Part shown: positions 47,177 to 58,690 of the stretch, piece after piece
Layout of the letters: the number at the start of each line of letters is the position of its first letter
Numbering within the stretch: position 1 is the first letter of the stretch
Source of the DNA: Agelaius tricolor
Lineage: Eukaryota; Chordata; Aves; Passeriformes; Icteridae
Length of the DNA stretch: 64,000 bases
Direction of reading: 5' to 3'
NCBI GenBank assembly: GCA_023055355.1
Contig: JALJCS010000037.1
Coordinates: 4,278,001 to 4,342,000, forward strand
Made by a program: the position numbers and the translations under genes
Notes under the pieces: model-generated
Told to the model about the DNA's origin: nothing
Database searches by the model: none
What the model saw: only the letters and a program-made list of their open reading frames with translations

Positions 47177-50003
47177 TATTCTGCAGTTTCTCCTGTCTCC
47201 CTCCTCAGCATCCCTCGGGGTCCCTTCCCACCCTCCATGCCCAGTCTCAGCCGTGCAGGATGGCAACGCTCTCCTGCAAAGCATCACAGGAGAAATCCCC
47301 TCCCAATGACATCCAGAGGGATCCCAGCTGCCCCAAGGCTTTCCAGGGAGATGGAAACACTGTCCCAGAGCAGCCAGGTGTGCCCAGGCATGGCCAGGAG
47401 ATGTGGCCCCACAAGGGAGGCTGAGCTCTAGGGGGATGGACACACTGATCCATGTCCCCTCCTGGCTTGTTCCACCTCCTGCCTGGCCAGAGGCTGTTCC
47501 TGTGCTGGGACTGATGGGACAGGGAGCCCAGGGCTGCAGGGAGGGACAGAGAGCCCAGGGCTGCAGGGAACAAGGCTGGTTTTGTGGGTGCCCAAAAGCA
47601 GCAGCTGAAATGTCACCTGACACTAATCCTGCTGCTCACTGACTGTGCTGGGCTCCCCCAGAGCCCCGAGGTGTCCTCCCAGTGACCCGTCTGCAGCTGC
47701 TGGGTGCATTCCCTGCTGCCTGGATCCCTCCAGGCATGGATATGGGGAAGGATCTGCTGGTGCAATGGAGCAGGGCCCTGCTCCTCCTGTCAGGGCTGAT
47801 GGAAAGCTGCTGCCTTCTGCAGCTTCCTCAGCAGCTGCTCCCTCAGCTGCAGGGAGGGAGAGGGTAAGAAAAATGACCAAAAAAAAAGAGGTGAAGGGGA
47901 CAGGAGTGGGTTCAGCCAAACCCCAGGAGCAGGAGCTGATGAAGATGCTGTGGGATCCCAGGAGTGGGAGTTCAGAGGAGGATGGGTGTGGAAGTGACCT
48001 GGTTCTGAAATGAAAGAGAAGATGAAATGGGATGTGTGGGTGGTCTGTAAGGTGATTTAGTAATAACCCAGAGCTGTGTGAACACTGAAACCCTGGAGTG
48101 TGTCCACCACATGTGGGTCACTGTCACAGCACTGCAAGCACAGCCCTGGGCAGATGCTCACCCCAGGGACTCACAGCACCTCTGAAGGACTCACACAGGC
48201 CTCTGCAGGGCTCCAGCCCAGCCTCAGGAATCCCAGCACTGCAGCCTTGCCTTGCACAGACCTGGCCAAGCCCCAAGAGCAGCCACCTCTCAGCTGACAT
48301 TGGGGTCCTGCTCCTGCTGAGCTCCCTCCAGAGGTGCCTCACACCCCGTGGGACCAGGTCTGGCCTGGCTCTGGCACTTCCTTGGCCTGCAGGATACACC
48401 TGGCAAATCCTTTCCCACACATTATTTTGCCTTTGCCACTGCCCAGCAGCCTGGAAAAGGGCTGGAGGCCTCCTGGCATTTCTTGCTAAGCAATTCTTGG
48501 CCAGTGACATCCTCCCCCTGCTGCCAGCACAATGTGGGGAAGGGAGGCAGGTGCTGCTTCAGCCTGAAGGGCTGAGCAACAGGAAACTCCCACAGGGCTT
48601 TCCAGGATGTAATGGCAGGAAATGGGGCTGCCAGGCACCTGGCTCCTGCCTCCAGCACTCACATCACCCAAAGCCAGCTCCCTCACTGCCCCAGGCTCCT
48701 GCATCCTTCTCCTGGCTCCCTGCAGCCCCTTCTCACTCACCTCCCACTTGCCTGATGAGGTTCCTGTGAGTTGCTCTGTGTGGCCACAAACTTCTAGGAT
48801 TTCTCATTGCTTCATTCCCCCGTGCCCAGGGGAAGGGCTCAACAATGCCCATGAATAAAAGATATGGGGAATATTTGAAATAATAATGGGGATAATATAA
48901 TTGGAAAGATATGGGAATTTTGGAAAAGATGTGGGGCTGCTTTTCCCTACTCCCACTGCCCCCTGCACAGCCTCAGGCAGGATCCTCACTTGGATGCCTC
49001 TCCCAGCCACCTACAGAACAGGTGGATCATCCTCTGAAGACAAATGGGCTTCTTGGAGCATCCCACTGTTGTCATGGCAGGAATTAGGGACTTCCAAAAG
49101 GCTGAACTGATCACTGAATCACTTGAGCTGCACATTCTGTGTTTTGTGGCAGCCACAGGTACCTGCTGCAGCTCCCACACCCCTCCTGCCACACACAGGT
49201 GCTCATCACTGGGAAAGCTTTGGGTTAGTTCAGTGAAACACTTTTGCTTTTGGTTTTCTTGCTCCACATTGCTGAGTTATGGCCCATCCTGTGTTGTGAA
49301 AGCCCAGCTCCTGCTGTGTTTGTTTTCCCTGTGATGCTCTCGCCCCCAGCATCCCAGCACTGCCCATGGAGCTGTGGGGAAGTGCAGGTGCACAGCCCAC
49401 TCCTTCCAGCCTGGAAACTTTGGGTGTTTTTAGCTCAGCCTTAGCTGTGATTTAGGATTGTGGGGCAAGAGGTGAACTGCAGGGGAGGGAATGAAATCCC
49501 AAATCCCTGAGCTCACTGTGGTCTGCAGAGAAAGGTGAGACCTTTCCAGCTGAACTGGTTCTGTGAGGACACTGCTCAGGAGTCACAGACCAAGAGAATG
49601 AAGAGGAAAACCCCTGCAGGCACTGCAGGGCTCTTTGGCAGCTCTTTTCTTATGCAGTGCTCAGAAATCTTTCCCCTTCTCCAGCTGATGCTCAAGCTGA
49701 GTCAGCCCCAAAGCTGCACTTGCTGTTTGGTGCAGATCCATCTCCCCACATGTGCTATGGGGGGTCTTGGGCATGACCCAGTGACCCCTGCAGGATTTTA
49801 CAGCCTCAGGCATTTTACAAACCTCTGAATCAGAGCCTCAATTCCTGAACGCTTCTGGGAACTCAATTCTCTGAATTACTTCAATTCCCCTCAAAGCACA
49901 GCTCAGGAGTCAGAAATGTGGCCACGGTGCTCCTGGCTGGCAGTGCTCTGTCACAGCTGCTGAGGTCTGTCCTTGGTCCTCACCTGGACCATGCCCTGCC
50001 TTC
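47177..50003. other. Unassigned stretch, about 2.8 kb
   Basis: GC-leaning single-copy-like sequence. A 32-base near-duplicate (CCCAGGGCTGCAGGGA and flanks) occurs at 47526-47570. No gene is recognised. Confidence 0.4.
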
Positions 50004-50735
50004 CCTTCCCTGTTCCTCCCTGAATCACTCCCTGCCTTTCTGTCCCTGGATCACTCCCTGCCTCAGCTTCCCTGTTCCTCCCTGGATCATCTTCCCTCTT
50101 CCTCCCTGGATCACTCCCTGGATCATCTCCCCTGTTCCTCCCTGTTCCTCCCTGGATCACTCCCTGGATCACTTTCCCTGTTCCTCCCTGGATCACTTTC
50201 CCTGTTCCTCCCTGTTCCTCCCTGGATCACCTTCCCTGTTCCTCCCTGTTCCTCCCTGGATCACTTTCCCTGTTCCCCCCTGGATCACTTTCCCTGTTCC
50301 TCCCTGGATCACTCCCTGGATCACTTTCCCTGTTCCTCCCTGGATCACTTTCCCTGTTCCTCCCTGTTCCTCCCTGGATCACCTTCCCTGTTCCTCCCTG
50401 TTCCTCCCTGGATCACTTTCCCTGTTCCCCCCTGGATCACTTTCCCTGTTCCTCCCTGGATCACTTTCCCTGTTCCTCCCTGGATCACTTTCCCTGTTCC
50501 TCCCTGGATCACCTTCCCTGTTCCTCCCTGTTCCTCCCTGGATCACTTTTCCTGTTCCTCCCTGGATCACTTTCCCTGTTCCTCCTTGTTCCTCCCTGGA
50601 TCACTTTCCCTGTTCCTCCCTGGATCACTCCCTGGATCATCTTCCCTGTTCCTTCCTGGATCACTCCCTGGATCACTTTCCCTGTTCCTCCCTGGATCAC
50701 TTTCCCTGTTCCCCCCTGGTCACTCCCTGCCTCAC
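50004..50735. repeat. 24-bp minisatellite with 12-bp sub-blocks
   Basis: The main unit is CCTCCCTGGATCACTTTCCCTGTT at 24 bp (split here as CCTCCCTGGATC plus ACTTTCCCTGTT). Extra CCTCCCTGTT and CACTCCCTGGAT blocks form longer higher-order units. Being a multiple of three, it keeps all frames open on both strands and explains the frame at 49918-50856. Confidence 0.95.
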
Positions 50736-53025
50736 CTTCCCTCAGCTCAGGCTCTTTCCTGCCAAGCCGCCCATCTGGGTCTGTCCAGGTGAGAAATTCC
50801 CGGTGTTCTCCTGCCCTAAATCTCCAGCCCATGGGGCAGTGGTGGGTGCCAGCTGAGTGCCATTTGCCCCTCCATCCCCTTGTGCACCCAAATCTGGCCC
50901 TTGCCTTTGATTTCCAGACACTTGGATGAGTCTTTCTGCTGAAGTTTAATGTAGTAAACGCTCCTGATCTTTGCATTCAACACCAAAGCCTTCCCCTGTG
51001 AAATCTCAAGGAGATTCTCTTTGTGCTCCAGATGGGGAATGTGTAAAAGCAGCTCCTGCTGGTATGAGTGACTACCTCAGTGTTTGATTAATTTTCTATT
51101 TCTGAAGCTCTGATAACACCAATGGCTGGAAGCCCCAGAGGAGAGCTGCGGTACAGGAGAAAATAGAAGCTGCAGAACAGAGTGTAGCTTAAATTAGTGG
51201 GATCAGAGGGAAAGCACTAAAAATCAGGGTTTGTCATCAGAATATATCAATGCTCTCTCACCTTGCAGGAAGGACATGGCCTTGTCCCAAAGTCAAAAGG
51301 CAGAAGAGAGTGTCCAGCAGCACAGGAGGAATTGTGCCTGAACCCCCCAGCAACACTTTCATGGGAACATCTTCCCAACAGTTCAGAGGCCCAACAACAT
51401 CAAATCCAACAGTGCATGGCACAGCTGGGCCTATGGACCCTGACAGAAAAAAGTGAAAAGTGTTCCTGGAATCAGGAATGGCTCCAGTGCAGAAGAGATT
51501 CTGCACAACATTCAAGGGCTGGACGAGGTTCAGGCCTGGGCTCAGGGCTATACTGAGGATAAAATTCACCTTGGGCACAATGTGTGCACTCAGCAGAGCC
51601 CAGCCCAGGGACAGGGCTGCAGCCTCCCAGGCTGTGCTGGTGGGTGCCAGCTGAGCCCCAGCCCTGGGGCTGCAAAAGGGTGAAATGGAGCCAAGGCTGC
51701 ATTTTGGCATCTGCTCCTGGGGCCAGGGGCTGAATTTGCCATTAATGTTCCATGAAATATAAAACAAGAGTTGAGGTCGTCTCTGGACCTCATTAACACT
51801 TGGAAAAGCCAAGGGGAATATCACATTTGGCTGCAGGGCCAGCACAAGGCAGCAGAGAATCTAACATTTCAGCTTCCACTCCAAAAAGCCCAACAGCTTT
51901 GTTTCAGTTCTGACTGCCCATTCCAAAATCAACGGAGACAACCAGTTACTGGGGAAAAAAGGGCATTGCCAATGGAACCAACTGAAAAGGTTCATTCTGT
52001 TCTCTTTGGGGATATTCACTCTCTTTTGTTTATGCTCAGTCTATGAATTTCACAGCAGAAAAGGAACTCCTTGAAACTGATCCTTTAACTTCTCAATGCT
52101 TCACATTCACATGTGGTCTCAGCCTTGGGAAGGACATGGGATGGATCCTGAGCTGATGTGGCCACATGAGTGTTAATAACAAAATAATTCCACTGCTTTC
52201 CCTCAGCAGCTGCACACTCACAGCCAATTGTGTCTGAATCAGGAAGTTCCTGAATGGTTCCCAGGAAAATTCCCCATGCAAACACAACCAGAGTCACTCC
52301 TAGAACGTGCTTTTCTTCCCCTGGCAGCACTGGGAGCACTGGGATGGACACCCCTGTGATGTGTGGGTGTCCTGCAAAGCCCCAGGCACAGAGAGCAGAG
52401 AAGCCTTCCCTGCATACAGCTGGGCTGGGCTGTGCCCCTGCACATTGGCTCCTGCTGCTCCCACTGCTGGGGAGGGGAAGGAGAGAAACAAGGGAAAATA
52501 GAAGCAAACATACACCTTAAGCAGCTCTGCCTTCCAGAGAGAGGAAACACAAGGCTCATTGAGAGAGGAAGGCAATTTCAGGCTCCTTAATCATCCTCTG
52601 GGTTCATTGTTGGGGTGTGATACTGGTGATGAACTGGGGAATTACAGCTGTGGGTGTGCTGGAAACCCAGCTGGGGACTGGGACTCATAACTCCCCTCCA
52701 GTCCCCACAAACTCTTGAAACGCTTTGGTTACAGCAGCTGAGCAAACACAACAAAACAAAACTCACTTCACCTCCATCCTGGGCGGAAGCAGCAGAATTC
52801 CCTGGCACTGGGAGATCCTTTTGTGAACCCGGCTCTACAAAGAAGCAAACGGCCCGAATGGGAAGGAAAGCTGTGGGAAGGTTTAGTTTGGACCCGTCAT
52901 CAGCCTGACTCTTGGACTAGAGGCAGGATTCTCTGTAGGTTTGCTGGATGTTTTCCAGGAAGCCAAGGCAGCTTTGCTGGAGCTCTGCTCTTCCAGCGGA
53001 TCCGGGTGCTGCCCTCTCCCGGCCC
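50736..53025. other. Unassigned stretch containing one possible exon
   Basis: Single-copy-like, with AT-leaning parts at 50940-51240 and 51740-52300. The only coding hint is at 51269-51456. Confidence 0.35.
51269..51456 (+). other. Possible terminal coding exon (weak)
   Basis: A pyrimidine-rich TGCTCTCTCACCTTGCAG precedes an open frame of 62 codons ending in TGA at 51456, read with one base of a split codon before the first full codon. The peptide begins RTWPCPKVKRQKRVSSSTGG and has a non-repetitive, fairly polar composition unlike the other frames in the window. I do not recognise the protein, and no AATAAA follows closely. A chance open frame is the more likely explanation. Confidence 0.15.
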
Positions 53026-53648
53026 CCGGGCTGGGGCAGAGCAGGGAGAGCACTGCAGGCTCTCCACAAACAGCTCTGGTGCTGGGGCAGGGCAGGGAGA
53101 GCACTGCAGCCTCCCACAAGCAGCTCTGGTACTGGAGCTGATGCAGAGGAGGGGTAAGCACTGCAGCCTCTCCATAAACAGCTCTGGTGCTGGGGTTGAT
53201 GCAGGGGTATCCATGTTCACATCAGGGAGAGCACTGCAGCCTTTCCCCAAACAGCTCTGATGCTGGAGCAGGGCATGGAGAGCACTGCAGGCTCTCCACA
53301 AACAGCTCTGATGCTGGGGCAGATGCAGGGAGAGCACTGCAGCCTCCCACAAACAGCTCTGGTGCTGGAGCAGGGCAGGGAGAGCACTGCAGGCTCTCCA
53401 CAAACAGCTCTGGTGCTGGGGCAGATGCAGGGAGAGCACTGCAGCCTCCCACAAACAGCTCTGGTGCTGGGGCAGGGCATGGAGAGCACTGCAGGCTCTC
53501 CACAAACAGCTCTGATTCTGGGGCTGTTGCAGGGAGAGCACTGCAGCCTTTCCCCAAACAGCTCTGGTGCTGGGGCTGATGCAGGGGCATCCATGTTCAT
53601 ATCAGGAAGAGCACTGCAGCCTCCCCACAAACAGCTCTGGTGCTGGGG
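53026..53648. repeat. About 51-bp minisatellite, roughly 11 copies
   Basis: AGCACTGCAG recurs at about 51-base intervals (53049, 53100, then 53157, 53230, 53280 and on), followed by CTCTCCACAAACAGCTCTGG and TGCTGGGGCAG. Some units carry an extra TATCCATGTTCACATCAGG segment (53209 and 53589), giving 73-base steps. Unit types alternate between GCCTCCCAC and GGCTCTCCAC versions. Confidence 0.94.
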
Positions 53649-53790
53649 CTGCTGCTCTGGGTCTCTGGCACTGTGGATAGCCTGGAAGGTGTTGCCCAGA
53701 GGGGACAAGACTCCTGGAGCTCCTGTCCCTGCACCTGCCTGCCCTGGGAGGAGAACTGGGGGAGGACTGCAGCTGAGTGATGTAGGACTA

Positions 53791-53957
53791 TGTCCTAGGC
53801 TGACTGTATGATGCTTTTATCCCAAATCATCTTGTTCTGTTTATGCTGAATAATAAGATTTGCGCCTTTAAGGTTGTTCCAGAGAGTGAAGGGGGGAGAG
53901 AAGAAGCGCAGAGCAAGACGACTGGGGATCAAAGCATCAAATAGTCAACCTAGGACA
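53791..53957. mobile_element. 167-bp element with 33-bp inverted ends and GACTA duplication
   Basis: The left end TGTCCTAGGCTGACT and the right end AGTCAACCTAGGACA are inverted repeats that extend to 33 bases (53791-53823 and 53925-53957) with 4 mismatches. GACTA flanks the element directly on both sides (53786-53790 and 53958-53962). It has no coding capacity. Avian ERVL LTRs also start TGTCCT and end AGGACA with 5-bp duplications, so an internally deleted solo LTR is likely. A MITE-like DNA element is the alternative. Confidence 0.75.
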
Positions 53958-54231
53958 GACTAACAGGGGACTGATGCCTCCTGGTGGTCCCAGGCAACCC
54001 CACCGGCAGTGTAGAGATGGTCTGTGCACTGCCACAGCCAGCAAGGGCTCCTGGTGCTGGGCTGGCTGGGGAAATCCCACTGGGGACCTGGGACATGCAG
54101 GGGTCACCAACTGGGAGTGCTCAGAAAGGGGAGTCCAAGCAAAGGGGCAGAAGGGAAAGGCTGGGAAATGTAAAAAGGCAGAGGTGGTTCAGGGCTATGG
54201 AGTGCCCAGACAGGAACAACAGGAGTGGTGG

Positions 54232-54685
54232 GGCAGCTTTGGGCACCACAGTGTAAGAACTAAAGCTGTTAGAAAGTGCTCAGAGCAGGGACACGGGGAT
54301 GGGGAAGGATCTCGAGGGGAAGGCAGTGAGCAGCTGCTGAGGGCACTGGGATTGTCCAGCTGGAGCAGGAGGCTGAGGGCAGAGCTCCCCAGGGCTGCAG
54401 CTCCCATCTCTGCTCTGGGCCAGGGACAGGAGCCAGGGCACGGCTGGGGCTGGGCCAGGGCAGCTCAGGCTGGAGCTCAGGGCAAGGTTCTTCCCCCAGA
54501 GGGTGCTGGCACTGCCCAGGCTCCCCAGGGAATGGGCACGGCCCCGAGGCTGCCAGAGCTCCAGGAGCCTTTGGGCAGCGCTGCCAGGGATGCCCAGGCT
54601 GGGGTTGCTGGGGGCTCTGGGCAGGGACAGGGGCTGGACTCAGGATCCTGGTGGGTCCCTCCAGCTCAGGAGATTCCATGATTCT
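54232..54685 (+). mobile_element. CR1 LINE 3' end, same subfamily as 9425-10089
   Basis: From GTAAGAACTAAAGCTGTTAG through CAAGGTTCTTCCCCCAGAGG and CCCAGGCTCCCCAGGGAATG to CAGGAGATTCCATGATTCTC. Near-identical to the corresponding part of the copy at 9660-10089, apart from a deletion around 54400. Confidence 0.88.
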
Positions 54686-55964
54686 CCTGGTTAACAAAAC
54701 TGGAGCCCATTGGAGAATTGTTGAAAGCTTCAACTCTGAAAAGACTCCAGACACAGCTGGGACCAGGTGAGAAGGGAAGAACCAAACCAGTGTGGACCTG
54801 ACACCTGACAAGTGAAAACCCCAGCCCAGCACTTGGGGAGGCCCTGCAGGGTTTGGCAGAGGGCAGGGGTGGGGCTGTGCTCTCCCTGTCGTGTTTCCCC
54901 CCCGTGGAGGGACTGGTAACTGTGAGCCTTGACACAGACACAGTCCAGACAAGGATGTGTCCCTCTGCTTTGCCACCCCCCAGCAGCAATGCAGGTAGGA
55001 CAGGCCACCAGCACTGTCACCTGGAGCTGCATGGGGACAAAAAACTGTTCTCTGGGTTAAAAATGCTGTAGGAAATGGTCCTGTGGAGCTGGTCCTGAGA
55101 GTGCACGTGATGCTGTTGTGCACTGCAGTCTGTGATGGTGACAGAAGTGTGGCTGTGGCTGGGATGGTGCAGAGATATTTCATCAGGGCAGTTGTACCAA
55201 TGCCAGGATATCTAACAGCTGGCCCCAGAAATAATTGTCATTTCTGGAGTGAGACAGTTGTGGAATGAGCAAATTAATCACAGCCAGGGCCATCTCTGGA
55301 CTTTGCCCTTCTGCTCTCTGCAAAGTGTCACCCCCAGGGGCTCTGGGCTGGGCTGCTGTGCTGGCAGTGGGCAGCAGCATGGAGGGCATTGTGCTCTGCG
55401 CCTCCTCTGCTCCTGCAAGGCTTGGGCTAAGCCAGGCCCATCTGACACAGGAGATTGAAAAGAATTGCAGGGAAACAAAGAGAAATTCTAAGCTTTCCTC
55501 AGAAACCTATTAAAGTCCCTGTCATTTGCTCAGAACACATGGAATAGCCTTTATTACAGGCATTTTGCTGAGCACAAAAGCTACTTTCAATAACACAGGA
55601 AGGGAAAAATCATTACAAACTTGCAAGAATCAAGGACCATCTTGCAGAATCTCTTTGTCATGAAACAAATTATGAAAGGCTATAAATAGATGACCATTAT
55701 TAGAACAAGGAGCTCTCTAACTGGGCTCTGTGCACAGGGAATGAACTGCTCCCCTCCCAGCCAGGGGGGAGCTGAGGCAATCAGCAGGTACGTCACAGGC
55801 TCTCCAGGGTGCAGCAGAAAGCAGAATTAAAGTCCTTGCCTCCTGCTTCTGAAACTGGGAGAAGCATTTGGAGACACAAGTTACTTAAAAGGCTGTTAAA
55901 AATACACAAAATACACACAGGTACTACCCCACCACAGGATGGGGCTGAGCTTAGTCAAGGTCAC
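54686..55964. other. Unassigned stretch with TATA-like site
   Basis: Single-copy-like. The 55490-55740 part is AT-leaning and includes the TATA-like box at 55681. Confidence 0.35.
55678..55792 (+). promoter_or_regulatory. TATA/MEF2-type box followed by ATG and splice-donor-like site (weak)
   Basis: GGCTATAAATAGATG at about 55679-55693 fits both a TATA box and the MEF2 consensus CTATAAATAG. About 60 bases on, ATG at 55741 opens a frame of 16 codons reaching CAG|GTACGT near 55787, a good splice-donor match. The pieces are in promoter-like order, but there is no CpG support and no continuation was found. Confidence 0.15.
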
Positions 55965-56098
55965 ACCTGGAGGTGTCCAAGGGCAGGGTGGATGAGCCTG
56001 GAGCAACCTGGGAGAGTGGAAGGTGTCCCTGCCCATGGCAGGGCTGGAATGAGATAAAATTTAAGGTCCCTCCCAACCCAAACCATCCCAGGGCTGTG
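55965..56098 (+). mobile_element. CR1 LINE 3' end
   Basis: CACCTGGAGGTGTCCAAGGG through CCCTGCCCATGGCAGGG to AAGGTCCCTCCCAACCCAAA, with a decayed tail. Confidence 0.88.
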
Positions 56099-57364
56099 TG
56101 GCTCCATGGTGTCACTGCTGAACAGAGCACAGGACAGGAGCTCTGTGCTCACAGAGTCTGGCTGTGCTATCCAGCTCCTCCATGACCTCCTGGTTCCCTT
56201 TCTCGCCTCTCAGGGGGTTTCCTCCTCCTTGACTGCTTGAAAAAATGACTCCTCTGAATTTTATTTTTTTTAAATTCCAGCCTAACATATTCATTCCTGC
56301 TCATTAAAATAGTTCCTCCTCCTTCTGGCTGTTTACTCCTGTGGTATTTCTGTGACTTACTCATGTCTACTTTTAGCCTTCCTGTGGACAGACTAAACAT
56401 AATCAACTCCTTCCATGCCCCCTAAGGCAGACCTGCCATTCCTGTGCCATTCCCCCTGGCAGATTCCTGGATCTGCCCTTCAGTCCCATTTGCCTGGCAG
56501 GGTGCCCAGGTGAAACTGGGCATGGCTGGCTTTCTAAAGCTGGGCTTTCTAAAGCTGGGCTCAATTGGCACTAACTGCTTTTCACAGTTTGGTTACATTT
56601 GCAGTAATACAACAATCCCATGCTCTTTCCCAGGTTTTTCATGGAGTTGTGACCTGCAGGAATGAGAATGTTTACTTATATTCCAACTGTCCTGAGCAGG
56701 TCAGTGGGATCTCCCTGGCTGAGTCCAGGAGAATCAGAATGCCAGCATTAAACCCTGAGGGCCCTGATGTGGAAAAGACAAGATATGGACATTTTCCAGG
56801 ATATGGAAATTTTAAGGGTGAGCAGCACAGTCAGGGAGAGACTGGGAGCTGCAGGATTTGTGCAAAGGAAGAGTCTTGAAAAGTTGCCCCAATGGCTCTG
56901 AGACATTTTTGCCAGCGCTGTTACCTGTTCATGGGATCTCTTATCCCCACAGGAACTGCTGGTTTGGGGTTTTCTCCTTGAACAGGGCATAATCCTTTCC
57001 AAACACTCATGGAGCAGTGTTTGGGATGTGGTGATAATTGATAAATTCCATTCTGAGCTGCTGTGTCCAGCACAGAGCTGAGCTTTGCTGGCTGCCGGGG
57101 CTGCTGTGCGTGCAAGAGGCTCCCACATTCCAAAGGAAAAAATGACTCCTCCCAATGGGCCAGCAGGATTTTCTGTGCTTCTGGGAAGGTGCCATGGAAG
57201 TCTTGGGGAGCAGCAGGACCATGTTCACATCAGGTTTAGTGTCTGCATCCGGCCTTTGGGGCAGCCAGCAGCTCTCCTGGTGCTCTTAGTGCTGTGTTTG
57301 ATGCTCTTTGTGGGCCTTGGGGCTCAGGAGGAGCAGGTGGTGATCTCACAGGCTCCAGGAGATC
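56099..57364. other. Unassigned stretch
   Basis: A short tandem TTTCTAAAGCTGGGC occurs twice at 56530-56560. Otherwise nothing is recognised. Confidence 0.4.
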
Positions 57365-57540
57365 CCAGAAACATTGAGGCTGGAAAAGACCTCCAGGATC
57401 AAGTCCAACCTTTGGCCAAACACCCCTGTGCCCACTGTACCATATCTCAAAGGGCCACATCTCCCTGGTTTTTGAACACTTCCAGGAATGGTGACTCCAG
57501 CACTTCCCTGGAGAACCTGTTCCAATGCTTAAAAGGCAGG
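57365..57540 (-). mobile_element. CR1 LINE 3' fragment, older subfamily
   Basis: Antisense: GAGGCTGGAAAAGACCTCCA, AGTCCAACCTTTGGCC, then TTGAACACTTCCAGGAATGG and GAACCTGTTCCAATGCTT. Confidence 0.85.
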
Positions 57541-58544
57541 GAGACAACAATGTCCCTGGGCAAAACTCTGCACCAAGGCTTTGGAGAAATCCTCTTGGAT
57601 ATGAGTGGAAGATGGGCACAGATGTCCCTGTGGATGCTGTGCAGCTCCCTGGTCCTGGCACACTGGAACATGGAGCTGGTATTTCATATTTTTTAATATT
57701 ATTTCAGAAACATTTCCTATTTGTTTCTTTAAACATTGTTGTTAAATCCACAATATCTTGTTTGGAATAATGGATTGAGTGTATTCATTATGGGAGAACT
57801 GGAAAATTGATGAATTTGGGTGATTTTCCCCCACTCTGAATTCTGCAGTCCTACCAACTTTATTAATAATTTTTTTCCTGTGGCTGAGGCTACAAAGCTG
57901 CCCTTTGATCCCTGTGTATGTTAGATTTTAACATTAGTGTCAATTGTATTTCTAAGCCCAAAACCTCTTTAAACATGGGAACATTTTCACTGGCTCTGGC
58001 TCAAGGCTTCCCTCCCTGGATTAAGCTATTTATTGTTTCCCACATGTCTTAAGAAATGGATTAGTTGAGGCATTTGTGGCCTTTCCTAGGACTGACATGG
58101 AGGCAGAAATGCAGCTCTGTAACACAGTCCTTGGATTGGGGCACCTTGATGCTGCAGGGCTGCTGGGCCACAAAAGTCACTGTTGTTTATAAGGAAAGAA
58201 ATGATTTCTCTGTCCAGCTTGATGGAACCCTTGGAAGGAGACCCAGGAATGAAAAGTATTCCAGAGAAATGCACAGAGTCCAGGATGGCTTTAAAAATAG
58301 AAATTATATTCTGAAGTTGTGAGAATATCAAAGCAAGTTTTCATGGATAGGCAGGAAGACACCTTTAAATCTCCCTAAAGAAAGCAATAAAAGCCTGTCT
58401 GGGTGTGGATTGGGCAGGTCACAGCCCTGGCCCTGAACAAACCCACAGGGCACCAGCCTGGCCCCATCCCTGGGGCAGAGCTGCACGACCTCCTCTCACC
58501 TCTGAACGTTTCTGCAGCATTTCCATCCCACAGGTTACAAAAAC
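57541..58544. other. Unassigned stretch
   Basis: AT-leaning, no recognised feature. Confidence 0.4.
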
Positions 58545-58690
58545 CATGGGATCAGAGAATCCTGCAATCTCCTGAGCTGGGATGGACCCACCAGGATCGA
58601 GTCCAGCCCCTGTCCCTGCCCAGACACCCCAACAACCCCAGCCTGGGCATCCCTGGCAGCCTCAGGACTGTGCCCATTCCCTGGGGACAA
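58545..58690 (-). mobile_element. CR1 LINE 3' fragment
   Basis: Antisense copy of the 9425-type subfamily: GGGATCAGAGAATCCTGCAA, TGCCCAGACACCCC, CAGCCTGGGCATCCCTGGCA and a short end at CATTCCCTGGGGAC. Confidence 0.85.

Noticed and set aside
49918..50856. 312-codon open frame on the plus strand
   Set aside because: It lies in the 24-bp minisatellite; all three forward frames and a reverse frame are open for the same reason.
52900..53541. 213-codon minus-strand frame with a 17-residue repeat
   Set aside because: The 51-bp minisatellite period is a multiple of three, which creates the peptide repeat.
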